Below are positions 34,520-42,459 of a stretch of 64,000 nt of DNA, one piece after another. Within the stretch, counting starts at the first letter, position 1, and every line of letters begins with the position of its first letter. The position numbers were made by a program, and so were the translations under genes. This DNA comes from Devosia yakushimensis (GTDB lineage: Bacteria; Pseudomonadota; Alphaproteobacteria; Rhizobiales; Devosiaceae): positions 2,418,001-2,482,000 of the forward strand of contig NZ_BSNG01000001.1 of assembly GCF_030159855.1 (NCBI RefSeq). Reading direction: 5' to 3'. The notes beneath the pieces are model-generated. The model made no database searches. It saw only the letters and a program-made list of their open reading frames with translations, and was not told the DNA's origin.

Positions 34520-35097
34520 GCGATCAACAAGGATGAGGTCACTTCCAGCGTGCGGTCCTGGCGGATGGCCTCCGCATCCCCCTCCCCTGCCCGCTCAGCC
34601 AAAACCTTATCGCGCTCGCGGATGAGCGCTTCGATTTCGGGCTGGTATTGCGTCACGATGGCGGTGAGCCAGCGATTGACCAGGTAGGACGGCTTGACCA
34701 GCTGCATATCGAAGCGCGGCAGGAGGGCGATGCTGGGTTCGGCTGGAAGCCAGGTGTCGCCGACCACCCATTGGTTGACGGTGAACAGGCGGTGCAGTTT
34801 GCCAAAGGCGTCGACGCCGATGGCGATCAGGTGGTGCACCGGGCCGTTGGGCCCCTCCGGACGGACAAAGCAATGATAATGGCCATGCTCTGTGCCGTCA
34901 GCAGCGGGGATATGGCAGTGATAATACCATTGCCCGCCGCTTTCGGGATCGAACACATCGCCGGGCGGGTAATGCGCCCAGGCCTCCACCGAGGCGGCGT
35001 CGCGCAAGGTCTCGCGCAACACGTTTTCGCCGGACTTGGCCAGCAGGCGCTCGCAGAAAGCGGCCTCCTGCGCGGCCCGTTCGCGTTGCTCGTCCAT
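34516..35097 (-). CDS. Conserved hypothetical protein with His/Cys clusters (possibly DUF6969)
   Basis: A 193-aa soluble protein without signal peptide. Its striking feature is a His/Cys cluster at residues 60-76 (His60-Cys61-His62, then His71, His73, His75, Cys76) followed by His88-His89, which looks like a metal or redox centre. It may correspond to DUF6969, recalled from memory. It is the last gene of the yeeE operon, 9 bp after the Cys-repeat gene. A role with sulfur or metal carried by that system is inference; function unknown. Confidence 0.75.
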   Translation of the reverse strand: MDEQRERAAQEAAFCERLLAKSGENVLRETLRDAASVEAWAHYPPGDVFDPESGGQWYYHCHIPAADGTEHGHYHCFVRPEGPNGPVHHLIAIGVDAFGKLHRLFTVNQWVVGDTWLPAEPSIALLPRFDMQLVKPSYLVNRWLTAIVTQYQPEIEALIRERDKVLAERAGEGDAEAIRQDRTLEVTSSLLIA

Positions 35098-35106
35098 CCC
35101 GCCTCC

Positions 35107-35508
35107 TTACTGCGCCCCAGCGGCGCAGGGATTAGCAGCCGCACAGGGCGCCGCGGCGGCACAAGGGGCCGCAACCGGCGCCGGTGCGCCGGCCGCACAA
35201 GGATTGCCCGCAGCGGCAGGAGCACCCGCAGCGCAGGGATTACCCGCCGCACAAGGCGCAGCAGCGGCGCAGGGCGCTGCGGCTGCACACGGGTTGGCGG
35301 CCACCGGAGCGGCCGCGGCGCAAGGATTGCCCGCAGCACAGGGATTTCCAGCCGCGCAGGGGTTACCCGCGGCGCAGGGATTGGCCGCGGCACTGGCGGC
35401 CGGGACCGGGGCAGGCGCGCGATTGCTCGACGCGACATGATCGGCGGCGACAGCGGCGGTGGCCACGAGAGCGGCCGCGCCAAACAGCAGGGTATTGCGT
35501 GCGCTCAT
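35107..35508 (-). CDS. Secreted low-complexity protein of (N/A)PCAA[G/A] repeats
   Basis: A 133-aa protein beginning with a signal peptide or anchor (MSARNTLLFGAAALVATAAV, cleaved near AVA-AD) and a short AP-rich linker. From about residue 43 to the end it consists of hexapeptides of the form NPCAAG or APCAAA with 12 Cys in total, frequently spaced exactly six residues apart. The ATG overlaps the yeeE stop by 4 bp (ATGA), arguing strongly that it is translated. It has no recognised family. Possible roles are metal or sulfane-sulfur binding next to the YeeE channel. Confidence 0.8.
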   Translation of the reverse strand: MSARNTLLFGAAALVATAAVAADHVASSNRAPAPVPAASAAANPCAAGNPCAAGNPCAAGNPCAAAAPVAANPCAAAAPCAAAAPCAAGNPCAAGAPAAAGNPCAAGAPAPVAAPCAAAAPCAAANPCAAGAQ

Positions 35509-36716
35509 TTGGCTTTGAATCCGTCGAGACCGAAGAGGGGGCGCAGGGCGATGCCGCCGAAGCTGCCGACGAAAGCGGCGGCGAACCACAGCCAGCCATG
35601 CACGCTGCCTGAGGCAATGCCGCTGAACAGCGCGCCGATATTGCAGCCGAAGGAGAGACGCGCGCCATAGCCCATCAGCACGCCGCCAATGGCCGCTGCG
35701 AGCAGCGACAGGAAGGGCAGAGCGGCCTTGGGGGCGAATTTGCCGGCAAGGCCCGCGGCAAGGGCAGCGCCCAGGATGAGCCCGAAATCCATTACCGAAG
35801 TGCTGTCTTCAAGCACGCTGGAGCGCAGCGCTTCGGCCTGTGCGGGCCAGGTCCAGAACTCCCAGCTTGCGACCGGGATACCGACCGCCTGGGCGATCTT
35901 GGCGCCCCAGAGACCAAAGCCGTAGGTGATCGACCAGGGGTGGCCGGCGACCAGCAGAGTCAGCACGTTGAGCCCGGCCAGCGCCAGGCCCGCGCCGATC
36001 AGCGGCCAAGGCCCCCGCAGCAGGCGCGACCAGCCGCGATTGGCCGGAGCCTTGATAACCTCGAGGCTGCCATGGGCGCGGCGCTCGATGAGCACGGTGA
36101 CAAAAGCCACGGCACCGAGGCCAAGCACGGTGACGAACAGAGCCAGCGGCACGCCGAGGCTGGCGCCAAGGCTGATGGCGGGCAGCGAGGGCTGGGTAAG
36201 CCAGAACGGCAGATGGGCCGTGCCCAGCAGGGCGCCGACGATGAAAAAGGCCAAAGTCACCAGCATGCGGGCACTGCCGCCGCCAACGGTGAATAGCGTG
36301 CCCGAACCGCAACCGCCGCCCAGCTGCATGCCCAGCCCGAACAGGGCCGCGCCGAACAGCACCGAGACCCCGACCGGAGCCGTAGCGCCGGCCAGCGGCT
36401 GGCCGAAGGGATTGCCCAGCGTGAGCAGCGGAATGAAGGCCAATGCCGCAACGCCGATCATCAGCATCTGCGCGCGCATGGCGTGACCGCGCTTTTCCAC
36501 CACCAGCCGTCGCCAGCCGCCGGTAAAGCCGAAAGAGGCGTGATAAAGCGTGAGGCCGAGCAGGCTGCCAATCAGGAACAGGGCGGCCTGGCGCAGATCG
36601 ACAAGCTGCCAGATGGCGAGTGTGCCAATGGCCAAAGCAAGGCTGGCGAACCAGACCGGGCCACGATCAAAAGGAATTGCGGGAGGGCGGATCGATCCCG
36701 CCGTTGCGTCTGTCAT
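35505..36716 (-). CDS. YeeE/YedE-family sulfur-compound channel (TsuA-like)
   Basis: A 403-aa inner-membrane protein with about ten helices. The two family motifs with conserved Cys are present: GGGCGSGT (Cys136) and LSFGCNIGA (Cys358), the latter followed by SGIASGSVHGWLWF. Proteins of this family take up thiosulfate (TsuA) or act in selenium or sulfur handling. GGGGCAATT precedes the ATG. It follows a periplasmic rhodanese by 71 bp containing a terminator-like stem, and it heads the NPCAA/His-Cys operon. Confidence 0.88.
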   Translation of the reverse strand: MTDATAGSIRPPAIPFDRGPVWFASLALAIGTLAIWQLVDLRQAALFLIGSLLGLTLYHASFGFTGGWRRLVVEKRGHAMRAQMLMIGVAALAFIPLLTLGNPFGQPLAGATAPVGVSVLFGAALFGLGMQLGGGCGSGTLFTVGGGSARMLVTLAFFIVGALLGTAHLPFWLTQPSLPAISLGASLGVPLALFVTVLGLGAVAFVTVLIERRAHGSLEVIKAPANRGWSRLLRGPWPLIGAGLALAGLNVLTLLVAGHPWSITYGFGLWGAKIAQAVGIPVASWEFWTWPAQAEALRSSVLEDSTSVMDFGLILGAALAAGLAGKFAPKAALPFLSLLAAAIGGVLMGYGARLSFGCNIGALFSGIASGSVHGWLWFAAAFVGSFGGIALRPLFGLDGFKAK

Positions 36717-36723
36717 AATTGCC

Positions 36724-36763
36724 CCAAAATAAAATGACTTGCCCGGACCATGGCCCGGGCAAG
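36724..36763 (-). terminator. Terminator or attenuator between rhodanese and yeeE
   Basis: CTTGCCCGG and CCGGGCAAG (36738-36746, 36755-36763) pair with an 8-nt loop, and the minus strand continues TCATTTTATTTTGGGGC. The T-rich run ends only about 8 bp before the yeeE start and merges with its ribosome site, so the stem can both end rhodanese transcripts and limit yeeE read-through. Confidence 0.8.
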
Positions 36764-36787
36764 CTTATAAAGCTATTGGAAAATTCG

Positions 36788-37705
36788 TCAGTTGGTGACG
36801 ACCGGGCGGCTCGGATCGGCAGTCCACTCGGCCATCGAGCCATCATAGAGCCGCACGTTCTTGAGCCCCTCAACTTCCGACAGGCCGAACCAGGCAATGG
36901 AGGCCAGATGGCCGGTATTGCAGAAGGCGATGAAGTCGGACTGGTTGGCGACGCCGGCCGCTTCAGCCAGTTGCTTGATCGTTTCGGGGCTGGCGAAAGA
37001 CGCGTTCTGGGCGTCGTAGAACTTGTCGAAATTGATGTTCACGGCGGTCGGGATATGGCCGAGCGTCTGGACGGTATTGGTCTTTTCCTGGCCGATGAAC
37101 TGGGCGACGCTGCGCGCGTCGATCAGATTGGCATCGCTTTCGATGGCGGCGGTGACTTCGGCAACGCCGGCCAGCAATTCGGGACGGAACTCGGCCTTGA
37201 AGTCGCCGGCAACGGGGGTAACCGCATCGGTGGAAACAGCGCCATTGGCCTTGGTCCAGGCGGCGTAACCACCGTCCAGAATTGTCACGGCATCATGGCC
37301 GAGCACCTTGAAGGTCCAGTAGACACGGGTAGCGCCGCCGAATTCGGAAGCATTGGTGCCGGCGGGGACGATCACGACCTGGCTGTCCTCATTGACGCCG
37401 AGCCCGGCAATGGTGGCCTGGATCTGCTCGGTGGGCGGCAGCATGCCGGGAACATTGTTGACCGTTACGCGCCAGCCGCCATCCGAATAGCGGGCAGCAA
37501 CCGAGCCAGGCACGTGGCCGGCGGCATAGGGATCGACATTTTCGGCGACATCGCGGATATCGAGAATGACCAGGCTTTCATTGCCCAGATGCTCGGTCAG
37601 CCAGGCGGCGTCCACCAGCGGCTTGTCGGTGAGGCGCTCGGCATGGGCGGCGCCCGTCAGCAGCAGCGCGGCGGCCAGGGCGGCGCCAGCAAGATTGATA
37701 CGCAT
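36788..37705 (-). CDS. Periplasmic two-domain rhodanese (sulfurtransferase)
   Basis: A 305-aa protein with signal peptide (MRINLAGAALAAALLLTGAA, cleaved at HAE). Two rhodanese domains follow: the N-terminal one lacks an active-site Cys (VPAGTNASEFGG), while the C-terminal one carries Cys262 in FIAFCNTGHLAS. AAAGGAATG precedes the start. Such enzymes move sulfane sulfur from thiosulfate or polysulfide to thiol acceptors. Export to the periplasm beside a TsuA-like channel suggests it supplies or processes the channel substrate. Confidence 0.9.
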   Translation of the reverse strand: MRINLAGAALAAALLLTGAAHAERLTDKPLVDAAWLTEHLGNESLVILDIRDVAENVDPYAAGHVPGSVAARYSDGGWRVTVNNVPGMLPPTEQIQATIAGLGVNEDSQVVIVPAGTNASEFGGATRVYWTFKVLGHDAVTILDGGYAAWTKANGAVSTDAVTPVAGDFKAEFRPELLAGVAEVTAAIESDANLIDARSVAQFIGQEKTNTVQTLGHIPTAVNINFDKFYDAQNASFASPETIKQLAEAAGVANQSDFIAFCNTGHLASIAWFGLSEVEGLKNVRLYDGSMAEWTADPSRPVVTN

Positions 37706-37917
37706 ACGACATTCCTTTGCACGGTCGTTTTTGGATTTGGCACTCATAGTGCCACGTCTCTTCCGCCAATGCGGCCCCGCGCCGATCCAAAGCCACGGGG
37801 CCAAATAAAAAATCTATCTAACAGGTCGGGTTTAGATCGAAGGATTATTCTTCCAGCGCGCTGGGCAGCAAGGGCCGAGCGGCGATAGTGTGGAGCACCA
37901 AACGTTTAGAGCCCGCC

Positions 37918-38331
37918 ATGTACCGTTTCGTTTCCCTCGTCATCGCTGTCTTGCTGACGCTGACTCCAGTGGTCAGCCTTGGCCAGGATGCGCCTGCCAC
38001 CGAACAGGCGGCAGTCCGCGCCACCGTACTCGATTTCCAGAGCGAGGCGCAGGTCAATGCCCTGGCCGCCGAGGGCAAGACGGTGGTGTTCTTCTACGCC
38101 ACTTGGTGCCCCAATTGCCGGGCCACCGTGGCCGAGCTCAATGCGCGCTGGGCCGAGGTCAATCCGGACCTGACTTTGGTGATTGCCGACTACGACAAGG
38201 AGACCGCGCTCAAGGGCAAGTTCGGGGTGACCTATCAGGACACGTTCGTTCTGCTCGATGATGCCGGCAATGGCGTCAAATCCTGGAATAGCGGCGGGGT
38301 CGACGGCCTCAACGCCAATAGCCAAAGCTAG
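37918..38331 (+). CDS. Secreted thioredoxin-like protein
   Basis: A 137-aa protein with signal peptide (MYRFVSLVIAVLLTLTPVVS) and a thioredoxin fold whose active site is ATWCPNCRATVAELN. The motif CPNC resembles membrane-side thiol reductases rather than cytoplasmic CGPC thioredoxin. It abuts ccdA with no gap (TAG directly followed by ATG), so CcdA likely keeps it reduced. The ribosome site is weak. It is divergent from the rhodanese, which may be its sulfur-transfer partner. Confidence 0.87.
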   Translation: MYRFVSLVIAVLLTLTPVVSLGQDAPATEQAAVRATVLDFQSEAQVNALAAEGKTVVFFYATWCPNCRATVAELNARWAEVNPDLTLVIADYDKETALKGKFGVTYQDTFVLLDDAGNGVKSWNSGGVDGLNANSQS

Positions 38332-39057
38332 ATGTTCGTTACCGTCGGCTTTGCCTTTCTGGCCGGTGTCATCACCGTGCTCTCGCCCTGCGTGCTGCCG
38401 CTGCTGCCGGTCATTCTCGGCACGGCGACCCAGGAGGGCAAGGCGCGGCCGATCGGGCTGATCATCGGCTTTATCGGCACCTTCACCGCCGCCACATTGG
38501 CATTGAGCTTTCTCGTGCGCGCGCTGGGCGTGCCGCCTGATCTCAACCGGGTGCTGGCGGGCAGCGTGCTGATCCTGCTTGGGCTGGTGCTGGCCATTCC
38601 ACAATTGCATCTGGGGTTCGAGCGGCTGGCTGGGGCACTCGCCAATAGGGCTCCGGCTGGCGGCCCGTCGTCCGGCTTCGGTGGCGGGCTGGCAGTGGGC
38701 GCGGGCCTTGGCCTGGCCTGGAGCCCCTGCGTCGGGCCTATCATGGCCTCGGTCATCACGCTGGCGCTCAACCAACAAGTCAATGCCGGCGCTGTCGCGG
38801 TTACTCTCGCCTTCTCGCTGGGCACGGCCCTGCCCATGGCCGCTATCATGCTGGGTGGCCGGCAGCTGGTGCATCGGCTGGGCTGGTTCCAGGCCAATGC
38901 CGCGCGCATCCAGCAGGTGCTGGGCGTCATTCTGGTGCTGACGGGCCTCGCCATTTTCCTGGGCTGGGACCGGCAGATCCAGATTCTCCTGCTGACCTGG
39001 TTCCCCGATTGGGAACTAGCCCTGACCGGCTGGGAACCGCGACCGGGCGGGGCTTAG
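38332..39057 (+). CDS. ccdA: CcdA-family transmembrane thiol-disulfide transporter
   Basis: A 241-aa inner-membrane protein with six hydrophobic helices. The paired redox Cys occur in the family motifs VLSPCVLPLLPVILG and LAWSPCVGPIMASV. It carries reducing equivalents from cytoplasmic thioredoxin to periplasmic acceptors, here most likely the adjacent thioredoxin-like protein. A role in cytochrome c maturation is the usual default but nothing nearby supports it. Confidence 0.9.
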   Translation: MFVTVGFAFLAGVITVLSPCVLPLLPVILGTATQEGKARPIGLIIGFIGTFTAATLALSFLVRALGVPPDLNRVLAGSVLILLGLVLAIPQLHLGFERLAGALANRAPAGGPSSGFGGGLAVGAGLGLAWSPCVGPIMASVITLALNQQVNAGAVAVTLAFSLGTALPMAAIMLGGRQLVHRLGWFQANAARIQQVLGVILVLTGLAIFLGWDRQIQILLLTWFPDWELALTGWEPRPGGA

Positions 39058-39329
39058 TTCAGCCGTTCGGCAAGCGTGATCGTAATGCTGTCGCCAGCCT
39101 GCTTCCCGGTCGCCTTGAGCAGGTCCGTCTTGAGAGGCAGCTTGTGTCTGCCATCGCCGAGGGCCATGAACGAACTTTGAAAGGGCACGCCATCGGCAGT
39201 CGCCCGAACTTTCACCAGGCCTCTGGTGCCAAAGAATTCTGCAGAACCGGGCCAAACCACATAGTTCCAGCCGCCCTTGGCCGGGCTTTTCTCAATCGTC
39301 ACGTCGAAGGATTTGTCGAGCTTTGGCAT
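39054..39329 (-). CDS. DUF1905-family small protein
   Basis: A 91-aa protein with the family pattern SFDVTIEKSPAKGGWNYVVW, VKVRATADGVPFQSSFMALG and KLPLKTDLLKATGKQAGDSI, a small beta-barrel. The ATG at 39329 has GGAG 8 bp upstream; an ATG six bases earlier is too close to it. Its stop overlaps the ccdA stop in TTAG. Function unknown. Confidence 0.82.
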   Translation of the reverse strand: MPKLDKSFDVTIEKSPAKGGWNYVVWPGSAEFFGTRGLVKVRATADGVPFQSSFMALGDGRHKLPLKTDLLKATGKQAGDSITITLAERLN

Positions 39330-39392
39330 CGTCATTCTCCGGATGGCTATACCACTATGACGCGCGAGCAATGGCGATTTCGACACGCTGCC

Positions 39393-40712
39393 TTAATCTT
39401 CCTTGAGCGCCCGGTTCAATTGCTCTTCGACGGGATGGAGAATGTAGGAGAGCATGGTCCGGTCGCCCGTCTGCACGAAGGACTCCACCGGCATGCCGGG
39501 GATCAGCACGACGCCGTCGGGCAGCCGCGCCAATTCCTCGTCTGATATGGCGATCCGGGCATCGTAATATTGCTGGCCGGTCGCCGGGTCCTTGGTCAGG
39601 TCAGGGGCAACACGCGCCACGGTGGCAAACAGTTCCGGCGTCGTGCGCGGGTTGAGCCCCGAGAACCGCAGCACGGCCTCCTGCCCCACCGCCACCTTGT
39701 CGATATCGACCGGCTCGATGCGCACATTGACGATCAATGGTTCATCCGAGGGCACGATGAGCATGAGCGTCTCGCCGGCGGCAGCGACACCCCCCACCGT
39801 GTGCAGCACCGATTCATGGACCACGCCGGTTTGCGGCGCACGGATTTCCGTGCGGGTCAGCCGGTCCCGGTCGGCGATACGCCGCTGACCGGCTTCGGCG
39901 ATCACGCGCCGCGCTTCCTGCAATTCGGCGAGGGCCGTGGTCAGGTATTCGTCCCCGATCTGCTCGATCTGGAGGGCGCGCTCGGCCGCCACGGCATTGG
40001 TTTCGGCGATGGAGGCCACGACCCGGCCCAATTCGCCCTGAGCGGTCGCAATTTCCTTGTCGAGACTGGTGCCCCGGCTCGCTGCGATCAGGCGTTTGTC
40101 ATAAAGGTCATCGAAATCGGCGATTTCGAGCTCGATCACCGCGATCCGCCGCTCGATGGCCTGCTTCTGCAGATCGAAGCCTTCGCCCTGGCGTTCGAGT
40201 TGGACGATCTGTTCGCGCAACTGGGCAATGCGGCCCGCCTTGGTCGCCTGCCGCGCCACCAGCACCTGCTGCTCCAGCGCCACGAGCGGTTGCAACTGCG
40301 CCATGTCGAACAGTTCAAGCGCGGCGCCGGAGAGCGTTACCGTATCGCGCCCCTCGATCTCGGCGATCAGCCGCGCTTCCTTGGCATAGGCCTCGCGCAA
40401 TTGCGCTTCGGAAATGGCCAGCGCCGCAGCTATTGCCGTCTGATCCAGTGTGGCCAGCACCTGGCCCTGCACCACATGGTCTTCGTCACGCACCAGCAAT
40501 TGGGTGACGATACCGCCCTCGGCATGCTGCACCCGCTTGGCGCTATCCTGAACCACCAGCGTACCCGGCGCGATGATGGCTCCGGAAATCTCGGTCACGG
40601 CGGACCAGGCGATCAATCCGCCAAACAGGCCGATCACCGCCACCAGGCCCACCCAGCCATGCCGTTTGAGGCTGGCAAGGTCGGAGGGCTGCTCAGCCAG
40701 TTCGGCCGTCAT
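39393..40712 (-). CDS. Type I secretion periplasmic adaptor (HlyD/PrtE type)
   Basis: A 439-aa membrane fusion protein with one N-terminal transmembrane helix (about 20-42), lipoyl halves around GTLVVQDSAKRVQHAEGGIV and EIRAPQTGVVHESVLHTVGG, and a long coiled-coil between them rich in Ala, Glu, Gln and Arg. It overlaps the transporter gene by 4 bp. It bridges the inner-membrane ABC exporter to a TolC-like channel, which is not encoded in the window. Confidence 0.9.
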   Translation of the reverse strand: MTAELAEQPSDLASLKRHGWVGLVAVIGLFGGLIAWSAVTEISGAIIAPGTLVVQDSAKRVQHAEGGIVTQLLVRDEDHVVQGQVLATLDQTAIAAALAISEAQLREAYAKEARLIAEIEGRDTVTLSGAALELFDMAQLQPLVALEQQVLVARQATKAGRIAQLREQIVQLERQGEGFDLQKQAIERRIAVIELEIADFDDLYDKRLIAASRGTSLDKEIATAQGELGRVVASIAETNAVAAERALQIEQIGDEYLTTALAELQEARRVIAEAGQRRIADRDRLTRTEIRAPQTGVVHESVLHTVGGVAAAGETLMLIVPSDEPLIVNVRIEPVDIDKVAVGQEAVLRFSGLNPRTTPELFATVARVAPDLTKDPATGQQYYDARIAISDEELARLPDGVVLIPGMPVESFVQTGDRTMLSYILHPVEEQLNRALKED

Positions 40713-42439
40713 GCGCTGGGCGCCTTGATGGGACGGACATTGGCGCCGGTCTGGGTGATCTGCTGCAGGGTTTCGTTCTTGGGGCCATAGGCCATCTGCC
40801 GGCCGTTGCGCATATAGAGCACCTTGTCGACCGCCGCGATGGCACTAGGCCGGTGGGCAATGACGATAACCACCGAGCCGCGATCGCGCGCCTTGTGGAT
40901 GGCGTCGGTCAGGGCGGCATCGCCCTCGGCATCGAGATTGGAATTGGGCTCGTCGAGGATGATGAGAAAGGGCTCGCCATAAAGAGCGCGGGCGAGGCCA
41001 ATGCGCTGGCGCTGGCCGGCGGAAAGCAGGTCGCCCTGCTCGCCCACCTGGCTGTTATAGCCATCGGGCAAGGCGCTGATCAGATCATGCACGCCCGCCG
41101 CTTTTGCCGCCGCGATGATAGCCTCGCTGGGCGGGTTTGGCCGGAAGCGGGAAATATTGTCGGCGACGGTGCCATCGAAAAGCTCGACCCGCTGCGGCAG
41201 ATAGCCGATCATCGAGCCGATCTGGTCGGGCGTGTGATGCGCAAGTATGGCGCCATCGAAGCGGATATCCCCGGCCAGACTTGGCCAGACGCCGACCAGA
41301 GCCCGTGCCAGCGAGGATTTGCCCGATCCCGATTGCCCCAGAATGGCCAGGCCATCTCCGGCCGCGAGATCGAATTGAATCCCCGAAATGACCGGCATCC
41401 TCTGCCCCTGCGGCGCGGCAGCCAGGCCTTTGACCGCGAGAAGCCGCGTGGGCAATGGCAGGCGAACGTCGCGCGGCGCCGCGCCCTTGACCGCAAGCAC
41501 CTTGCTGATGCGCGACCAGGCCTGCCGGGCACCGACAAAGCTGCGCCACTGGCCGACGATCTGCTCGACCGGCGCCAGCGCCCGTGCCGTCACGACGGAG
41601 GCTGCGATCATCAACCCCGCCGTCATTTCCCCGCGAATGACGAGATAGGCGCCCAGCGCCAGGACGATGGACTGGAGCAGAAAGCGCAGGCCCTTGGTCG
41701 AAGCGGAAAAGAAAGCGGCGCGGTCGCTGCCGGTGCGCAGCGCCGACAGCATCCGTCCGGTCTGCGCCGTCCAGCGGTTGCGCAGGTCATCGAGCATGCC
41801 CATGGCAATGACGGTCTCGGCGTTGACGCGGATGTTTTCGGCCTGCCGCTGGCGCAGCAATTGGGCGGCGTTGGCCTGCTGGGTCGGCCGGCGAGCCAGG
41901 CTCTCATTGATGATCATGAGGACCGTGATGATCAGGCACCCGGCCACGGCCAGCCAACCCAGCCAATAGTGAAAGAGGAAGACCACCGCGAGATAGACCG
42001 GAACCCAGGGCAGATCGAGCAAGGCCAGCGGCGCCGTCCCGGCGAGGAATTGCCGCAGCACATCGCCATCGCGCAGCGGATCGGCAGTCCTGGGCGCATC
42101 GGCGATGAGGCGGAACTGGACCGCCGCCGCAAAAAGCCGGCCGGCAATATGCGCGTCGAAAACATTGGCCAAACGGTGCGCCATGCGGCTGCGCAAGGCA
42201 TCGAGAAAGGCATAGAAAGCGAACAGCCCGCAAACCAGCCCGGTCAGCACCAATAGCGTGGGCACCGAGCGGCTGGCCAGCACGCGGTCATAGACCTGCA
42301 GCATGAAAAGCGGGCCGGTCAGCATCAGCAGGTTGGAAACGAGGCTGATCGCACCCAGTGCCAATATCGGCCCCGGGAGCGATGGGACCGGGCCCGCGGG
42401 CCCGGACGATTGCTGCGCTAGTGCTGGCGATGGCGGCAT
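40709..42439 (-). CDS. Type I secretion ABC permease/ATPase (PrtD type)
   Basis: A 576-aa half-transporter with six transmembrane helices in the first 310 residues, then an ATPase domain: Walker A GQSGSGKSSLARAL, signature LSAGQRQRIGLARALYG and Walker B LIILDEPNSNLD. There is no N-terminal C39 peptidase domain, consistent with PrtD-type exporters that use uncleaved C-terminal signals. GAGG lies close before the ATG. It is placed directly after the RTX gene. Confidence 0.92.
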   Translation of the reverse strand: MPPSPALAQQSSGPAGPVPSLPGPILALGAISLVSNLLMLTGPLFMLQVYDRVLASRSVPTLLVLTGLVCGLFAFYAFLDALRSRMAHRLANVFDAHIAGRLFAAAVQFRLIADAPRTADPLRDGDVLRQFLAGTAPLALLDLPWVPVYLAVVFLFHYWLGWLAVAGCLIITVLMIINESLARRPTQQANAAQLLRQRQAENIRVNAETVIAMGMLDDLRNRWTAQTGRMLSALRTGSDRAAFFSASTKGLRFLLQSIVLALGAYLVIRGEMTAGLMIAASVVTARALAPVEQIVGQWRSFVGARQAWSRISKVLAVKGAAPRDVRLPLPTRLLAVKGLAAAPQGQRMPVISGIQFDLAAGDGLAILGQSGSGKSSLARALVGVWPSLAGDIRFDGAILAHHTPDQIGSMIGYLPQRVELFDGTVADNISRFRPNPPSEAIIAAAKAAGVHDLISALPDGYNSQVGEQGDLLSAGQRQRIGLARALYGEPFLIILDEPNSNLDAEGDAALTDAIHKARDRGSVVIVIAHRPSAIAAVDKVLYMRNGRQMAYGPKNETLQQITQTGANVRPIKAPSA

Positions 42440-42459
42440 TGGCCTCTTCCCGGCAAAGC

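Noticed and set aside
35036..35440. Plus-strand frame antisense to the Cys-repeat gene, also repetitive
   Set aside because: The minus-strand frame has a signal peptide, a coupled start with yeeE and a normal operon position; the plus-strand repeats are only its mirror.
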